Shown here in pieces: positions 46,699-54,470 of a stretch of DNA of 64,000 bases. Positions within the stretch are counted from its first letter, which is position 1; each line of letters opens with the position of its first letter. A model generated the notes under the pieces. The model had not been told where the DNA came from. It saw only the letters and a program-made list of their open reading frames with translations, and made no database searches. Location of the stretch: contig NZ_WUEY01000007.1 of NCBI RefSeq assembly GCF_010668395.1, positions 1-64,000 on the forward strand. The letters run 5' to 3'. The stretch comes from Martinezella lusitana (GTDB lineage: Bacteria > Pseudomonadota > Alphaproteobacteria > Rhizobiales > Rhizobiaceae). The position numbers and the translations under genes were made by a program.

Positions 46699-47343
46699 CT
46701 ATTTCTTCTGGATGATCTTGAAGGTGGCGCCCGAGGTGATCGGGCCGCTCGCAGTGCCAGGATTGTGGCTGCCCGGCATGACCAGGCATTTGCAGGCCGG
46801 TAGCAGAAGCGTCACGCTAAGACCGGCGGCAAAGCCGGCCGGCAGATGCGGGAAGACGCCGAAGACGGGCGTGATCCCCTGCCCGCTGGCGTTGACCGTT
46901 TCCGAAACTTCGAGAAAGGCATAGCGGCCGCCATAGCCGACCTGCATCTTGTCGCCGACGGTCAGCCGATAACCAGCCGGCAAACCCTTGAGGCTGAGCG
47001 AGGCATTGTCGCCCCCGAGCGCTGCGACGCTGACCGCAGCGCTCCCGAGCTTCGTCCCGTCGGGATCGGCCTGCGGATATTTCGACAGCGGATCATAAAG
47101 AAAAAGCGCCTCCTGGGCGCCGTGTAGCTTGCGGATGCGGGCGGCGATCTGTTTCGCCTCCGCATTGTACATGTCGGCCAGCGTCACCGTGCCGGTCCAG
47201 AGCGGCGGCGCCAGCTCCGCCTGCCAGACCCGGCCATCGCCGGAGCCGGAAAGCTCGTCATTGCGCTGAATATCCCAGACGATGCTGGAGATCTTCAGAA
47301 GATCGGCAAAGGCCGGCAGGCTGTAGGGATAGGAAACGGCCAT
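46699..47343 (-). CDS. Phage distal tail/minor tail protein (lambda M position)
   Basis: This 214-residue, beta-rich protein begins MAVSYPYSLPAFADLLKISS and contains VWQAELAPPLWTGTVTLADM and LHGAQEALFLYDPLSKYPQA. It directly follows the tape measure gene (1-base stop/start sharing at 47343), so it is a distal tail or tail-tip component by position. No named family is certain. Confidence 0.75.
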   Translation of the reverse strand: MAVSYPYSLPAFADLLKISSIVWDIQRNDELSGSGDGRVWQAELAPPLWTGTVTLADMYNAEAKQIAARIRKLHGAQEALFLYDPLSKYPQADPDGTKLGSAAVSVAALGGDNASLSLKGLPAGYRLTVGDKMQVGYGGRYAFLEVSETVNASGQGITPVFGVFPHLPAGFAAGLSVTLLLPACKCLVMPGSHNPGTASGPITSGATFKIIQKK

Positions 47344-49763
47344 CAGCGCCTCCGGGGATTGCGGTTGATCTGCGCGACGCGATCGGGAAGCTGCTGATTG
47401 AAATCATTCAGCCCCTGCCGCGTCGAACTCTGCGCTTCCGATTGCGCGACATTCTTCACATAGGCCTTCAGATTGCCGTCCTCATCGACGGAAACGCCGA
47501 CCGTGACATGAACGCCGGAAGCGGAGCCGGCGGCATCGTTCTGGTTATCGGCCCTGAGGCGACGGACAGGAACGGAAGCATCCGGCTGTGCGCGCACCAA
47601 TTGCGGCCCGCCCTCCCCGACCACGCCGCCATCAGCATAGCCACGCCGGCCAAGCCGCATCGCCTCGACGACGCCGACACCGCCGGCCCGGGCGATATCC
47701 TTTTGGCTCCAGACGACCTCGCCGGCATGAACGATGCCGGCAGGGTCATTCTTGCCGCCAGGGCCGGTATAGCCGCCATCGGCCCAAAGGCCGGGAATAC
47801 CGCTCGCAACGGCTGCCGCCGCCTGTGGCGACCGCGCCAGGATGCCGAGATCCAGCCCGCCGCCACCGCCCAAGAGCCCGCCAATACCACCGCCGCCGAA
47901 CAGCCCGCCGCCCGCGGCGGCACTGTTGACCTTGAACAGGCTATTGAGCACATCGTTCAACAACCTGTCGGAAATCTTGGTGAGCACGGAAATCGCCGCC
48001 TTCCCCAGGGATTTCCAGAGGCCCTCGCCATTGCGCAAGCCGCTGACCAGCGTCGAGGCAAAATCGCCGGCAAGCTCGCGGGCATATTTCAGCTGTTCAT
48101 TGTAGCGAATGATATTGGCCGAGGCCGAATTCATGTCGACGGGTAGGCCATATTGCTTCTGTGTCGAAGCAACAGTCTGGTCGACGGTTGAGCGGCCCAT
48201 TTGATCCTGCTGGAACTGGATATCGCCCGCCAGTTTCTGTAGCGCCTGCGCGTCGGCAACGCGCCGATAGGCATCAGCCTGCTCGTTGGCCGCCTTGGTC
48301 AATTGCGGCATTTGCGCCAACTGCACTGCACAGCTTTTCTGAAGCTCGTCCTGGCTTTGCTTCAGCGTGACAACCTTCGACTTTACATTGTCTGTCGCGG
48401 CAGCGGATTGAGCGGAGGTCTGTATTCCGAGTTTTGTTTGTTCGGTATTGGCTTGTGTCGACTTCGTAAGAGTATCCGTTGCTTGTTGAACACCCTGCAA
48501 TTCATCCTTTTGGTTGCGTTGAACGTCAACGCTGCCAACCGCAACCTGTTTCGATTGTGCTTCAATCACGAGGGGCGCCGCGCGAGCGAAAGACGAAAGC
48601 GCCGGAAAGAATGTTTCCACGAGAGCTCCGATTTGGGAAAGCTTGCGTTGTTGTTCAGCCGGCGGAGCAGGGGCGGCTCCATTCTGCTCTGACTTTATTT
48701 TGGCATTTATTGCTGCTGACGTTGCATCAACGTTTTTATTGACCTTCTCATCCAAAGCAACGTAATCTCTGTATGCCTCTGAATTCTGGATCATGCTAGG
48801 CATGGCGTCCTTGAATAACTGAGCAAAAGTCTGAAGATTTACAAATTGTGGGTTCTTAGCGGCATTTTCGGCTACGCTATTCCCAAAAGTTTGATATTGC
48901 TGTCTCGTGGCTTTTCCCGACAAGATTAGTGGCTTGATCTCGTTATATTGCTTCTCCAGCTCAGTAAAATTCCCTCCCCCGATAAATGAATCCGTACCGA
49001 ACTGCATTTCAGCAGCGAGTTTTATTGAATTAAATGTATCACGCACCATTTCCAGCGAAGAATCGGATAGCTTCTTAGGAGTTTCTAACGCACTCACTAG
49101 GCCGTTTTCGGTATGACTATTTTCGTAATTAATTTTCATCGCTGGAGTTTCATTAAGAGAAAGCTTGCGTAACTCGTCGGTCATCCTCGCTCGATCAGCA
49201 ATGACTTTCTTCGAAGTTTCAAAGCGGTTTGATGGTAAGCTTCCATCAACCTTATCGGCTACCGAACTAAAAAAGATATCTGCAAAGAAGGCGCCGAAGC
49301 CACCAAACAGACTACTGGCGCTCTTTATTGCCTGGCTTCCGAGGCTCAACGCCATATCGGACGCATTTTTGCCTTCATCGGGCCGATTCTCCATATAATA
49401 TTTCAGCTCCGGCGATCTGCGATAACTGGATTCTCCATTTGGAGCGGATTGTGATTTATCGCCTGAAAGTTGTACTCTTCCACTTCCGTCGCTTGATTTC
49501 ACGTTCAAGGCAATCAAGGAACTCGACAATTTGATCGGAGACGATCGATCATTGCTGCTCAATTTGCCAATGGCGTAATCAACTCTGGCGAGAGAACCTG
49601 CCGCACCTCGCGCTTCATTGCTCATCGTTTTTAGTGCACGACCAGTCACACCGGATACTTTTTCCGCCCGGCCCATCGAAGCAACAAAATCCCTTACATC
49701 GTTACTTGCGGTCCTTATGTCACTGCTATCGACTTTAATGCCTAGAGTTGCGATTTCTGTCAC
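47343..49763 (-). CDS. Phage tail tape measure protein
   Basis: The product is 806 residues from GTG 49763, which has AAGGTGG 4 bases upstream; an ATG at 49784 lacks a ribosome site. The C-terminal quarter has lambda-H-type hallmarks: LVSGLRNGEGLWKSLGKAAI, a poly-Gly GGGLFGGGGIGGLLGGGGGL region, LWADGGYTGPGGKNDPAGIV, AGEVVWSQKDIARAGG and GYADGGVVGEGGP. The N-terminal 470 residues (48330-49763) are AT-richer with different codon use and a polar, low-complexity helical sequence. This shows mosaicism within the gene. Tape measure proteins set tail length; 806 residues would predict a tail of roughly 120 nm. Confidence 0.88.
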   Translation of the reverse strand: MTEIATLGIKVDSSDIRTASNDVRDFVASMGRAEKVSGVTGRALKTMSNEARGAAGSLARVDYAIGKLSSNDRSSPIKLSSSLIALNVKSSDGSGRVQLSGDKSQSAPNGESSYRRSPELKYYMENRPDEGKNASDMALSLGSQAIKSASSLFGGFGAFFADIFFSSVADKVDGSLPSNRFETSKKVIADRARMTDELRKLSLNETPAMKINYENSHTENGLVSALETPKKLSDSSLEMVRDTFNSIKLAAEMQFGTDSFIGGGNFTELEKQYNEIKPLILSGKATRQQYQTFGNSVAENAAKNPQFVNLQTFAQLFKDAMPSMIQNSEAYRDYVALDEKVNKNVDATSAAINAKIKSEQNGAAPAPPAEQQRKLSQIGALVETFFPALSSFARAAPLVIEAQSKQVAVGSVDVQRNQKDELQGVQQATDTLTKSTQANTEQTKLGIQTSAQSAAATDNVKSKVVTLKQSQDELQKSCAVQLAQMPQLTKAANEQADAYRRVADAQALQKLAGDIQFQQDQMGRSTVDQTVASTQKQYGLPVDMNSASANIIRYNEQLKYARELAGDFASTLVSGLRNGEGLWKSLGKAAISVLTKISDRLLNDVLNSLFKVNSAAAGGGLFGGGGIGGLLGGGGGLDLGILARSPQAAAAVASGIPGLWADGGYTGPGGKNDPAGIVHAGEVVWSQKDIARAGGVGVVEAMRLGRRGYADGGVVGEGGPQLVRAQPDASVPVRRLRADNQNDAAGSASGVHVTVGVSVDEDGNLKAYVKNVAQSEAQSSTRQGLNDFNQQLPDRVAQINRNPRRR

Positions 49764-49821
49764 TGGACCACCTTCTGATTTCATGTAAGAGAATACGGCT
49801 AGGCTATCTGCGGGAGTTTTG

Positions 49822-50412
49822 ATGAAGCCGATTTCTGGTCTGATCGCAGCGGTTATCGCCGTGCTGCTGCTGAACAATTATGGCTTCTTCGATCCACCGA
49901 TCGTAAAAGCTTGCGAGGAACGCATGATGCGCTACTTCATTGCGCCATCGAGCTACAAACGTCTCGGATACGTCTTGTCGGAAAGGCCATTTTCGAAGCC
50001 TGAAATCGAGAAGAGATATTTGATAGATGACGCTATATTGGAGACCTTAGGCGCCGAAGCGGCTGCCCGAATGAAGGCACACCAGAATTTGATACGAACA
50101 GAGGGTCTAAGCTTTCTCAAAAAAGGCGGCCTGGATCCTACGGTTCACTCAAGTATAATTGAGTTCAACATCAAAAATAAAGATAACAAATTTGTAAATT
50201 TAATTGTCGATTGCAAATATTACTCAGATGATGGCAGTATTTCCGGGATGAGAATATACGACGTACATCCAGTGGATGTCGACAATTCGAACCTGCTTCA
50301 GGTGACTCAAGATCGACCTGAACTGTCAACAGAAGAGCAGCAAAGATATGCCAAACCAATAGCCCCGTATCGAGGTTGGCTCCACGACATATGGAGACGA
50401 CTCGTTAATTGA
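49822..50412 (+). CDS. Moron 1: membrane-anchored or secreted protein on the opposite strand
   Basis: The product is 196 residues on the strand opposite to the surrounding phage genes. It starts at ATG 49822 with GGGAG 5 bases upstream. The N-terminus (MKPISGLIAAVIAVLLLNN) is a signal anchor or signal peptide, followed by a mixed alpha/beta domain with FNIKNKDNKFVNLIVDCKYY and a proline-rich C-terminus. The coding is AT-rich unlike the structural genes. It interrupts the chaperone-tape measure order, so it is a moron-type cargo gene. Its function is unknown; an exported lysogenic-conversion factor is a possibility. Confidence 0.65.
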   Translation: MKPISGLIAAVIAVLLLNNYGFFDPPIVKACEERMMRYFIAPSSYKRLGYVLSERPFSKPEIEKRYLIDDAILETLGAEAAARMKAHQNLIRTEGLSFLKKGGLDPTVHSSIIEFNIKNKDNKFVNLIVDCKYYSDDGSISGMRIYDVHPVDVDNSNLLQVTQDRPELSTEEQQRYAKPIAPYRGWLHDIWRRLVN

Positions 50413-50726
50413 GGTGTCTCCGGAAGAACTTTAGCACCTACCCCGCCTCCCGCGCCCTGATCGCCGTAGCCTTCTCCTCCACCGCGCGGCAATAGCGCCC
50501 ATCCATCGCCTTTCACACTGCAAGGTCCTCGCGGAATTACCGTGATGCTACACTCAAATAAGAACGCTTGTCCTATCTAGCCCACTGATGGCCATCTTGC
50601 CTGGCCCAAACCAAGGCCATCACTGAGAAAAATGAGTGCACCGTCACTGTAATTCAAATTCGCGCAGTACTTGTATTTCTTCTCCCGTCGCTTTAACATC
50701 GACTTCGGTTGAAATTAGGATGAACA
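50413..50726. other. Intergenic segment with degenerate copy of the chaperone 3' end
   Basis: No gene is expected. 50438-50534 is an imperfect copy of 51137-51233, the 3' end of the tail chaperone frameshift extension, about 82 of 97 bases identical without gaps. The rest (50535-50726) is AT-rich and probably holds the promoter of the second moron. Confidence 0.7.
50438..50534 (-). repeat. Direct repeat copy A (decayed chaperone 3' end)
   Basis: This 97-bp sequence matches 51137-51233 in the same orientation with about 15 mismatches and no gaps. Several mismatches hit coding-critical positions, so this copy no longer has the reading frame of the chaperone extension. Confidence 0.85.
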
Positions 50727-51098
50727 ATGCGCGGAATTGTTGCAATTATATGCCTATGCCTTCTGGGCGGTAGCGCTTTTGCCGGCAGCACCAAAAATAG
50801 CGATTCTAGCGCGGACGTGCTGATCAAAGCCCTCTATGACAATTTAAGTGCCACCTACCTATGCCGAAACGTTGCGGGCGTAGACATATACTTGAAAGCG
50901 CGTAGCACAGTGGAAGCGACGATGCTGAAATTTTCAAAGAACGCAGACCTCACTCAAAAAGTTCTGGCAAAATGGGAAGGCGAATTCCAAAAGAACGCAG
51001 GTTATCAAAACCCTAACATTTCAGTTGACGAATGTAAGGTTTTACTAAAGGGACGACTTGAGAAACTCAATGCTGCTTTAGTTCAGTTTCTGCAGTAA
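50727..51098 (+). CDS. Moron 2: small secreted protein between direct repeats
   Basis: This 123-residue protein has a clear Sec signal peptide (MRGIVAIICLCLLGGSAFA, then GS). The mature part is helical, with two further Cys (in LCRNVAG and DECKVLL) that could form a disulphide. It runs against the phage structural transcription, is AT-rich, and lies between the two 97-bp repeat copies. No family is recognised. It may act in the periplasm of the lysogen. Confidence 0.65.
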   Translation: MRGIVAIICLCLLGGSAFAGSTKNSDSSADVLIKALYDNLSATYLCRNVAGVDIYLKARSTVEATMLKFSKNADLTQKVLAKWEGEFQKNAGYQNPNISVDECKVLLKGRLEKLNAALVQFLQ

Positions 51099-51136
51099 CA
51101 ACTCTTGTTGTTTCGCTTTCATTGTCAGAACTCGTT

Positions 51137-51233
51137 CTACCCCGCCTCCCGCGCCCTGATCGCCTCTGTCTCCTCCTCCACCGCCTGGCAATAGCGCCCG
51201 TCCATCGCCTTTAGCGTGGCGATGTCCTCGCGG
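51137..51233 (-). repeat. Direct repeat copy B (functional chaperone 3' end)
   Basis: The intact member of the 97-bp direct repeat pair; it encodes the last residues of the frameshift extension, including the EAIRAREAG end. The partner is at 50438-50534, on the other side of the moron at 50727. Confidence 0.85.
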
Positions 51234-51508
51234 CGCAGGAGATTGCCGGTCAGTTGCAGCCAGGCCAGCATTTCCTGGTGGGAGAGCGGCGCCGGGCCGG
51301 AAAAGCCGGGGGCCTGCGCCGAACGCAGGTCCCAAAACCAGTCCCAGAGCGCATGACCGGCCTCCGGCACCTCGGCCTCCGGGCTGATAAGCTCGAAGGC
51401 CTCGTTGCGTTCGCGCCGGGTCTCGCCGTTTGCGTCGCGCACGCAATCATAGCGTGCTACGATCTTTACGGCTTCTGAGAGCCCTTCGGCAAGCTCTTCA
51501 TAAAATTT
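51137..51508 (-). CDS. Tail assembly chaperone frameshift extension (T-like)
   Basis: The -1 frame relative to the chaperone gene stays open from the slippery site to TAG at 51137-51139. It would add 121 residues (YEELAEGLSEAVKIVARYDC through AIRAREAG), giving a 243-residue fusion when ribosomes slip at 51502-51508. There is no plausible independent start. This corresponds to lambda gpGT, which with gpG chaperones the tape measure protein during tail assembly. The extension contains HALWDWFWDLRSAQAPGF, a block common in such phage proteins. Confidence 0.75.
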   Translation of the reverse strand, partial: KFYEELAEGLSEAVKIVARYDCVRDANGETRRERNEAFELISPEAEVPEAGHALWDWFWDLRSAQAPGFSGPAPLSHQEMLAWLQLTGNLLRREDIATLKAMDGRYCQAVEEETEAIRAREAG

Positions 51509-51867
51509 GCGCGGTCCTCCGAGGCGCCGGCCACCTGATCGTAGATCCAGCCGGCGTCCTCGACGACTTCGCGGGCCTTCTCGAAGGAGAGCGCGGGCTG
51601 CTCGCCCTTCCACTGCTGCTCGCCCCAGCTCCAGGAGGCGATGGCGGCAGCGGCCTTGTCGAGATATTCGGCCTCGACCTTGCTGGTGGTCAGCTTCTTC
51701 TTGCGGCTGGCGAGGAAGCGGTCGCTATGCTGGCGAACGATCTTCTTCACCTCGTTGCTCTCGGCCGAGCGGATCATGAAGGAGATGCCGAGCGGCTCCT
51801 CGGTGGCCGGATGCAGGAGCTGCAGCTCGAAGAGATCTTCGGAATTGACGAGACTGGAGATATCCAA
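51466..51867 (-). CDS. Tail assembly chaperone (lambda G-like)
   Basis: This 133-residue protein begins MDISSLVNSEDLFELQLLHP and has the helical core MIRSAESNEVKKIVRQHSDR, ending SQKP. Position between tail tube and tape measure genes plus the overlapping -1 frame identifies it as the short chaperone form. Codons 121-122 (AAT TTT) are part of the slippery heptamer. Confidence 0.82.
   Translation of the reverse strand: MDISSLVNSEDLFELQLLHPATEEPLGISFMIRSAESNEVKKIVRQHSDRFLASRKKKLTTSKVEAEYLDKAAAAIASWSWGEQQWKGEQPALSFEKAREVVEDAGWIYDQVAGASEDRANFMKSLPKGSQKP
51502..51508 (-). promoter_or_regulatory. -1 programmed frameshift site A-AAU-UUU with downstream stem-loop
   Basis: In the zero frame the minus-strand sequence reads GCA AAT TTT ATG, giving the X-XXY-YYZ heptamer A-AAT-TTT. 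Four bases downstream, AGAGC (51493-51497) can pair with GCTCT (51478-51482) around a 10-base loop. The zero-frame stop is at 51466 and the -1 frame is open to 51137. All elements of a canonical tail-chaperone frameshift are present. Confidence 0.78.
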
Positions 51868-51950
51868 GGAAACACCTTATCGGTTGGGACATGTAGGAGT
51901 GGCCGCGCGCCGCAGGAGAGCGACGCGCGCAAGGTTCCGAAAGATCGCGC

Positions 51951-52436
51951 TTACGGAGTGGTGACGGGATCGACGCGGATCGGCAGCTGGTTGAGGCCGA
52001 TCTTGAACTTCTCCAGATCGAAATCGTCGGAGCCGCCACCGGGATAGAGCGGGCCGGAAACGACGCCGCGCGAATAGAACACCGTGTTGGTCTTGCCCTG
52101 CGGCGCGTCGTTGCGCTCGACCTTGATCGCCATGTTGTTGATGTTGAGGGGATCGCCGAAGACGCGCAGAATGTCCTGGCCGGGATCGTCGGCGATGGAG
52201 GCGACTTCGAGCTCCGGGTCGCCGGCGTTGGAAACGCCCTTCTGCTTCTGCTGCACCGGCTCATCCAGCGTATTGTAGTTGTTGATGGTGGATTCCGAGC
52301 CGAAATCGCCGACCTTGCCGACTTTGCCCACCTGCACCCAGGTCAGCGCGGCATAGGCGGTGGCCGTCAGGTCGGTATTCTGGGGCGTCTCGCATACGTA
52401 GACTTTCGAGCCCTTCTTCGTGCTTTTGTTCGCCAT
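51951..52436 (-). CDS. Phage major tail tube protein
   Basis: This 161-residue protein has the tail-tube beta-sandwich features: N-terminal KKGSKVYVCETPQNTDLTAT, a central VGKVGDFGSESTINNYNTLD loop, PVQQKQKGVSNAGDPELEVA and a C-terminal VVSGPLYPGGGSDDFDLEKF. Such proteins polymerise as hexamer rings in siphovirus tails. It is in the expected place between tail terminator and chaperone. Confidence 0.87.
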   Translation of the reverse strand: MANKSTKKGSKVYVCETPQNTDLTATAYAALTWVQVGKVGKVGDFGSESTINNYNTLDEPVQQKQKGVSNAGDPELEVASIADDPGQDILRVFGDPLNINNMAIKVERNDAPQGKTNTVFYSRGVVSGPLYPGGGSDDFDLEKFKIGLNQLPIRVDPVTTP

Positions 52437-52439
52437 GGA

Positions 52440-52871
52440 TCATGTCTCCGGTTCAAAGGCGGTGTAGGGAATGGTGACCGGTATCTGCACCCGGTCATCC
52501 TCTTGGATCGGGCCTGCGGCCCACGGCTCGCCGCTGATCGTGATCTTCACGCCAGAGGCGAACAACGTCTTGTTGTTGAAATGGTCGATGACCAGGCCGG
52601 CGGCATCGAGTGGCTTGATCAGCCCGCCGCCGGCCTTCCAATAGACGGAAATCTGCAGAAGCCCGAGCTTCTGCTGCGGATCGTCGCCAAGCGTCACCTG
52701 CCGGGGGCGGTTGGGCAGGTAGCTGACGGCCAGATAGTTATCCGGTTTATCTTGCCCCGCCGGCGGAAAGGCAATGCCCGGCTGCGCCACCGGCAATGGC
52801 GGCTGAAATTGGAGCGCGGCCAAATGATCCAGCAGTGCCGCCAGAATGAGAGCGTCCGTCGCCGTCGCCAT
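52440..52871 (-). CDS. Phage tail terminator (DUF4128-like)
   Basis: This 143-residue protein begins MATATDALILAALLDHLAAL and has YLAVSYLPNRPRQVTLGDDP, QQKLGLLQISVYWKAGGG and the ending VTIPYTAFEPET. This layout is typical of DUF4128/lambda-U-like tail terminators that cap the tail tube. Its stop is 4 bases from the tail tube start. Confidence 0.8.
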   Translation of the reverse strand: MATATDALILAALLDHLAALQFQPPLPVAQPGIAFPPAGQDKPDNYLAVSYLPNRPRQVTLGDDPQQKLGLLQISVYWKAGGGLIKPLDAAGLVIDHFNNKTLFASGVKITISGEPWAAGPIQEDDRVQIPVTIPYTAFEPET

Positions 52872-52908
52872 GTGTCACCCATGTCTATGATGTTGAAATT
52901 TCGAGGAA

Positions 52909-53301
52909 TTAGTCTGTCGTGTCGCGCGCGGCACTCTCGACGATGTCGGGCCATGCCTGTGCCGCGAGCCGCACCATGCCCTGCCCCGCCTGACCATCCT
53001 TGCCGTACTCGACTTCAGCGGCATGAGGTGCGGTGAAACCCATATGGATCAGGCCACCCAGCGGCACGCCAAGGCCGGCCAGATTGACCGGCTGGCCCTC
53101 ATCTGCACCCTCAGCATCCCCGCTTTGCAGCGGCGAAGCGGAAACCTGGAAGGAATTGACAAGCTCGCCCGATACCGCTGGCGTTGCCTCGACGATCGCC
53201 TCGGCCAGCCGCTGCGTGGAGAGGTTCACCACCTCTTCCACGCGCTTCTTGGTCCGCTCGGCCCAGGCCGCGATATCGGCGGAGAAATTGGCGGAAGCCA
53301 T
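52909..53301 (-). CDS. HK97 gp10-like head-tail/tail completion protein
   Basis: The product is 130 residues. The start is ATG 53301, with AAGGGG 8 bases upstream. The N-terminal helix ADIAAWAERTKKRVEEVVNL is followed by TPAVSGELVNSFQVSASPLQ and a C-terminal APHAAEVEYGK, the signature of the HK97 gp10-like family. These proteins connect head and tail in siphoviruses. Confidence 0.82.
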   Translation of the reverse strand: MASANFSADIAAWAERTKKRVEEVVNLSTQRLAEAIVEATPAVSGELVNSFQVSASPLQSGDAEGADEGQPVNLAGLGVPLGGLIHMGFTAPHAAEVEYGKDGQAGQGMVRLAAQAWPDIVESAARDTTD

Positions 53302-53323
53302 GTCGGATACCCCTTTGATATGA

Positions 53324-53551
53324 TTATGCGTCATCGGCGGCATCGCCCGGTGACGAGCCACGCCGCTCGAAATTCAAAAGTGTGAGGTGGCCGTAACGGG
53401 CACGAACCGCAGATCTGGCGGTTCGGGATTCGCCCTTCGCCCCGCCACTTCGCTCAATCCCCGGCAATGGTGAAACCCGATTGAGCAGCAGGATGACACG
53501 CGACAGCAGCCAAAGCGTCAGGATCGTCTTGAAACGTACCAGCGCCGTCAT
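53324..53551 (-). CDS. Small membrane protein within the head-tail region
   Basis: This 75-residue ORF starts in an ATGA overlap with the connector gene stop (53548-53551). It has one hydrophobic helix near the N-terminus (FKTILTLWLLSRVILLLNRV) and a basic tail. Coupling supports translation. Its presence among head-tail genes is unusual; no family is recognised. Confidence 0.45.
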   Translation of the reverse strand: MTALVRFKTILTLWLLSRVILLLNRVSPLPGIERSGGAKGESRTARSAVRARYGHLTLLNFERRGSSPGDAADDA

Positions 53552-53904
53552 CGCCGCACCTGCAGCTGCCAGAAGACGACAGTCCCACCCGGTGACAGCG
53601 GCTGGATATCCACGATCGCGTGTTCGGCGCCGCCGATCAGCATCTTGTCGGCGAGCGTCGGCGTGATCGAAAGCCCCTCGGTCGAAAGATAGACCATGCG
53701 GTCGCCGCGCTGGATCAGCGTCTCGGCGATGTGCGCCTGGCTCTGATCGAGATCGACGAGCGAACACGCAAAGTCCTCGCTCGTCTGAACCGGATCGTAA
53801 TCGGGACCGGAACTGGCGATGCGCCGCAGACTGGCCTTTTGCCCGAATTTGGCGATTAGCCGCTCGGCGGTCGCGCGCGCCCTGTCATAATCGAAGCCAG
53901 CCAT
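53548..53904 (-). CDS. Phage head-tail connector / head closure protein
   Basis: The product is 118 residues from ATG 53904 (GTG at 53907 is also possible), overlapping the upstream stop. It has MLIGGAEHAIVDIQPLSPGG and a small beta-barrel pattern with a helical N-terminus (FDYDRARATAERLIAKFGQK). This fits head completion or adaptor proteins. The exact family is inferred from gene order. Confidence 0.7.
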   Translation of the reverse strand: MAGFDYDRARATAERLIAKFGQKASLRRIASSGPDYDPVQTSEDFACSLVDLDQSQAHIAETLIQRGDRMVYLSTEGLSITPTLADKMLIGGAEHAIVDIQPLSPGGTVVFWQLQVRR

Positions 53905-54401
53905 CACACCACCAGAATGCCCGGAAGCACCGGACGCAGAAGAGGATAGAGAAGCCCATCGAGCATGGTCAGCACCGGCCTTGCGGCAGCGATCATGTCG
54001 TCGCTGGTGTCGGCAACGGCATATTCCGTCTCCAGCGGCCCCACCCTCTCCCGTTTCACTGTGCGGGCTGCAACGATCACCGGCGTCAGGCTGCCCGGCT
54101 CGGAAAGCTCGAGCGCCGCCGCCTCATAGGCTGCGCAGGTCACGGCCAGCGGCAGCGCGTCGTCTGCGATCGCCTCACCATTGACCGTCGTCGCCTCTCT
54201 GCGAGGCCATGACAGCGCCTGATCGTAACCGCCAGTCCGTCGCCCGGTGAATCTGGGCTCATAGAGGCTGTCGACCGCCTGTGATCCGCGCACCAGCGCC
54301 GCCAGGCGATCACCATCGCTGGCCTCTGCCCAGGCGGCATTGGCCCGGTCAGCGAAATAGGCATCGGCAGCGGCGAGCGTGCCGTAGAAGGATGCGGACA
54401 T
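53904..54401 (-). CDS. Phage head-tail connector, DnaT-like family
   Basis: This 165-residue protein starts at ATG 54401, preceded by GGAGC. It begins MSASFYGTLAAADAYFADRA and has the ALVRGSQAVDSLYEPRFTGR and QALSWPRREA blocks of the family often annotated as DnaT-like ssDNA-binding proteins. In phages these occupy the head-tail connector position after the major capsid gene, which is the likely role here. Confidence 0.8.
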   Translation of the reverse strand: MSASFYGTLAAADAYFADRANAAWAEASDGDRLAALVRGSQAVDSLYEPRFTGRRTGGYDQALSWPRREATTVNGEAIADDALPLAVTCAAYEAAALELSEPGSLTPVIVAARTVKRERVGPLETEYAVADTSDDMIAAARPVLTMLDGLLYPLLRPVLPGILVV

Positions 54402-54470
54402 GAAAGCTCCGGTCGATCGTTGGAAGGAAAATCCCCTCTCCCCGCGCAAGCGGAGAGAGGGAAATCAGGC

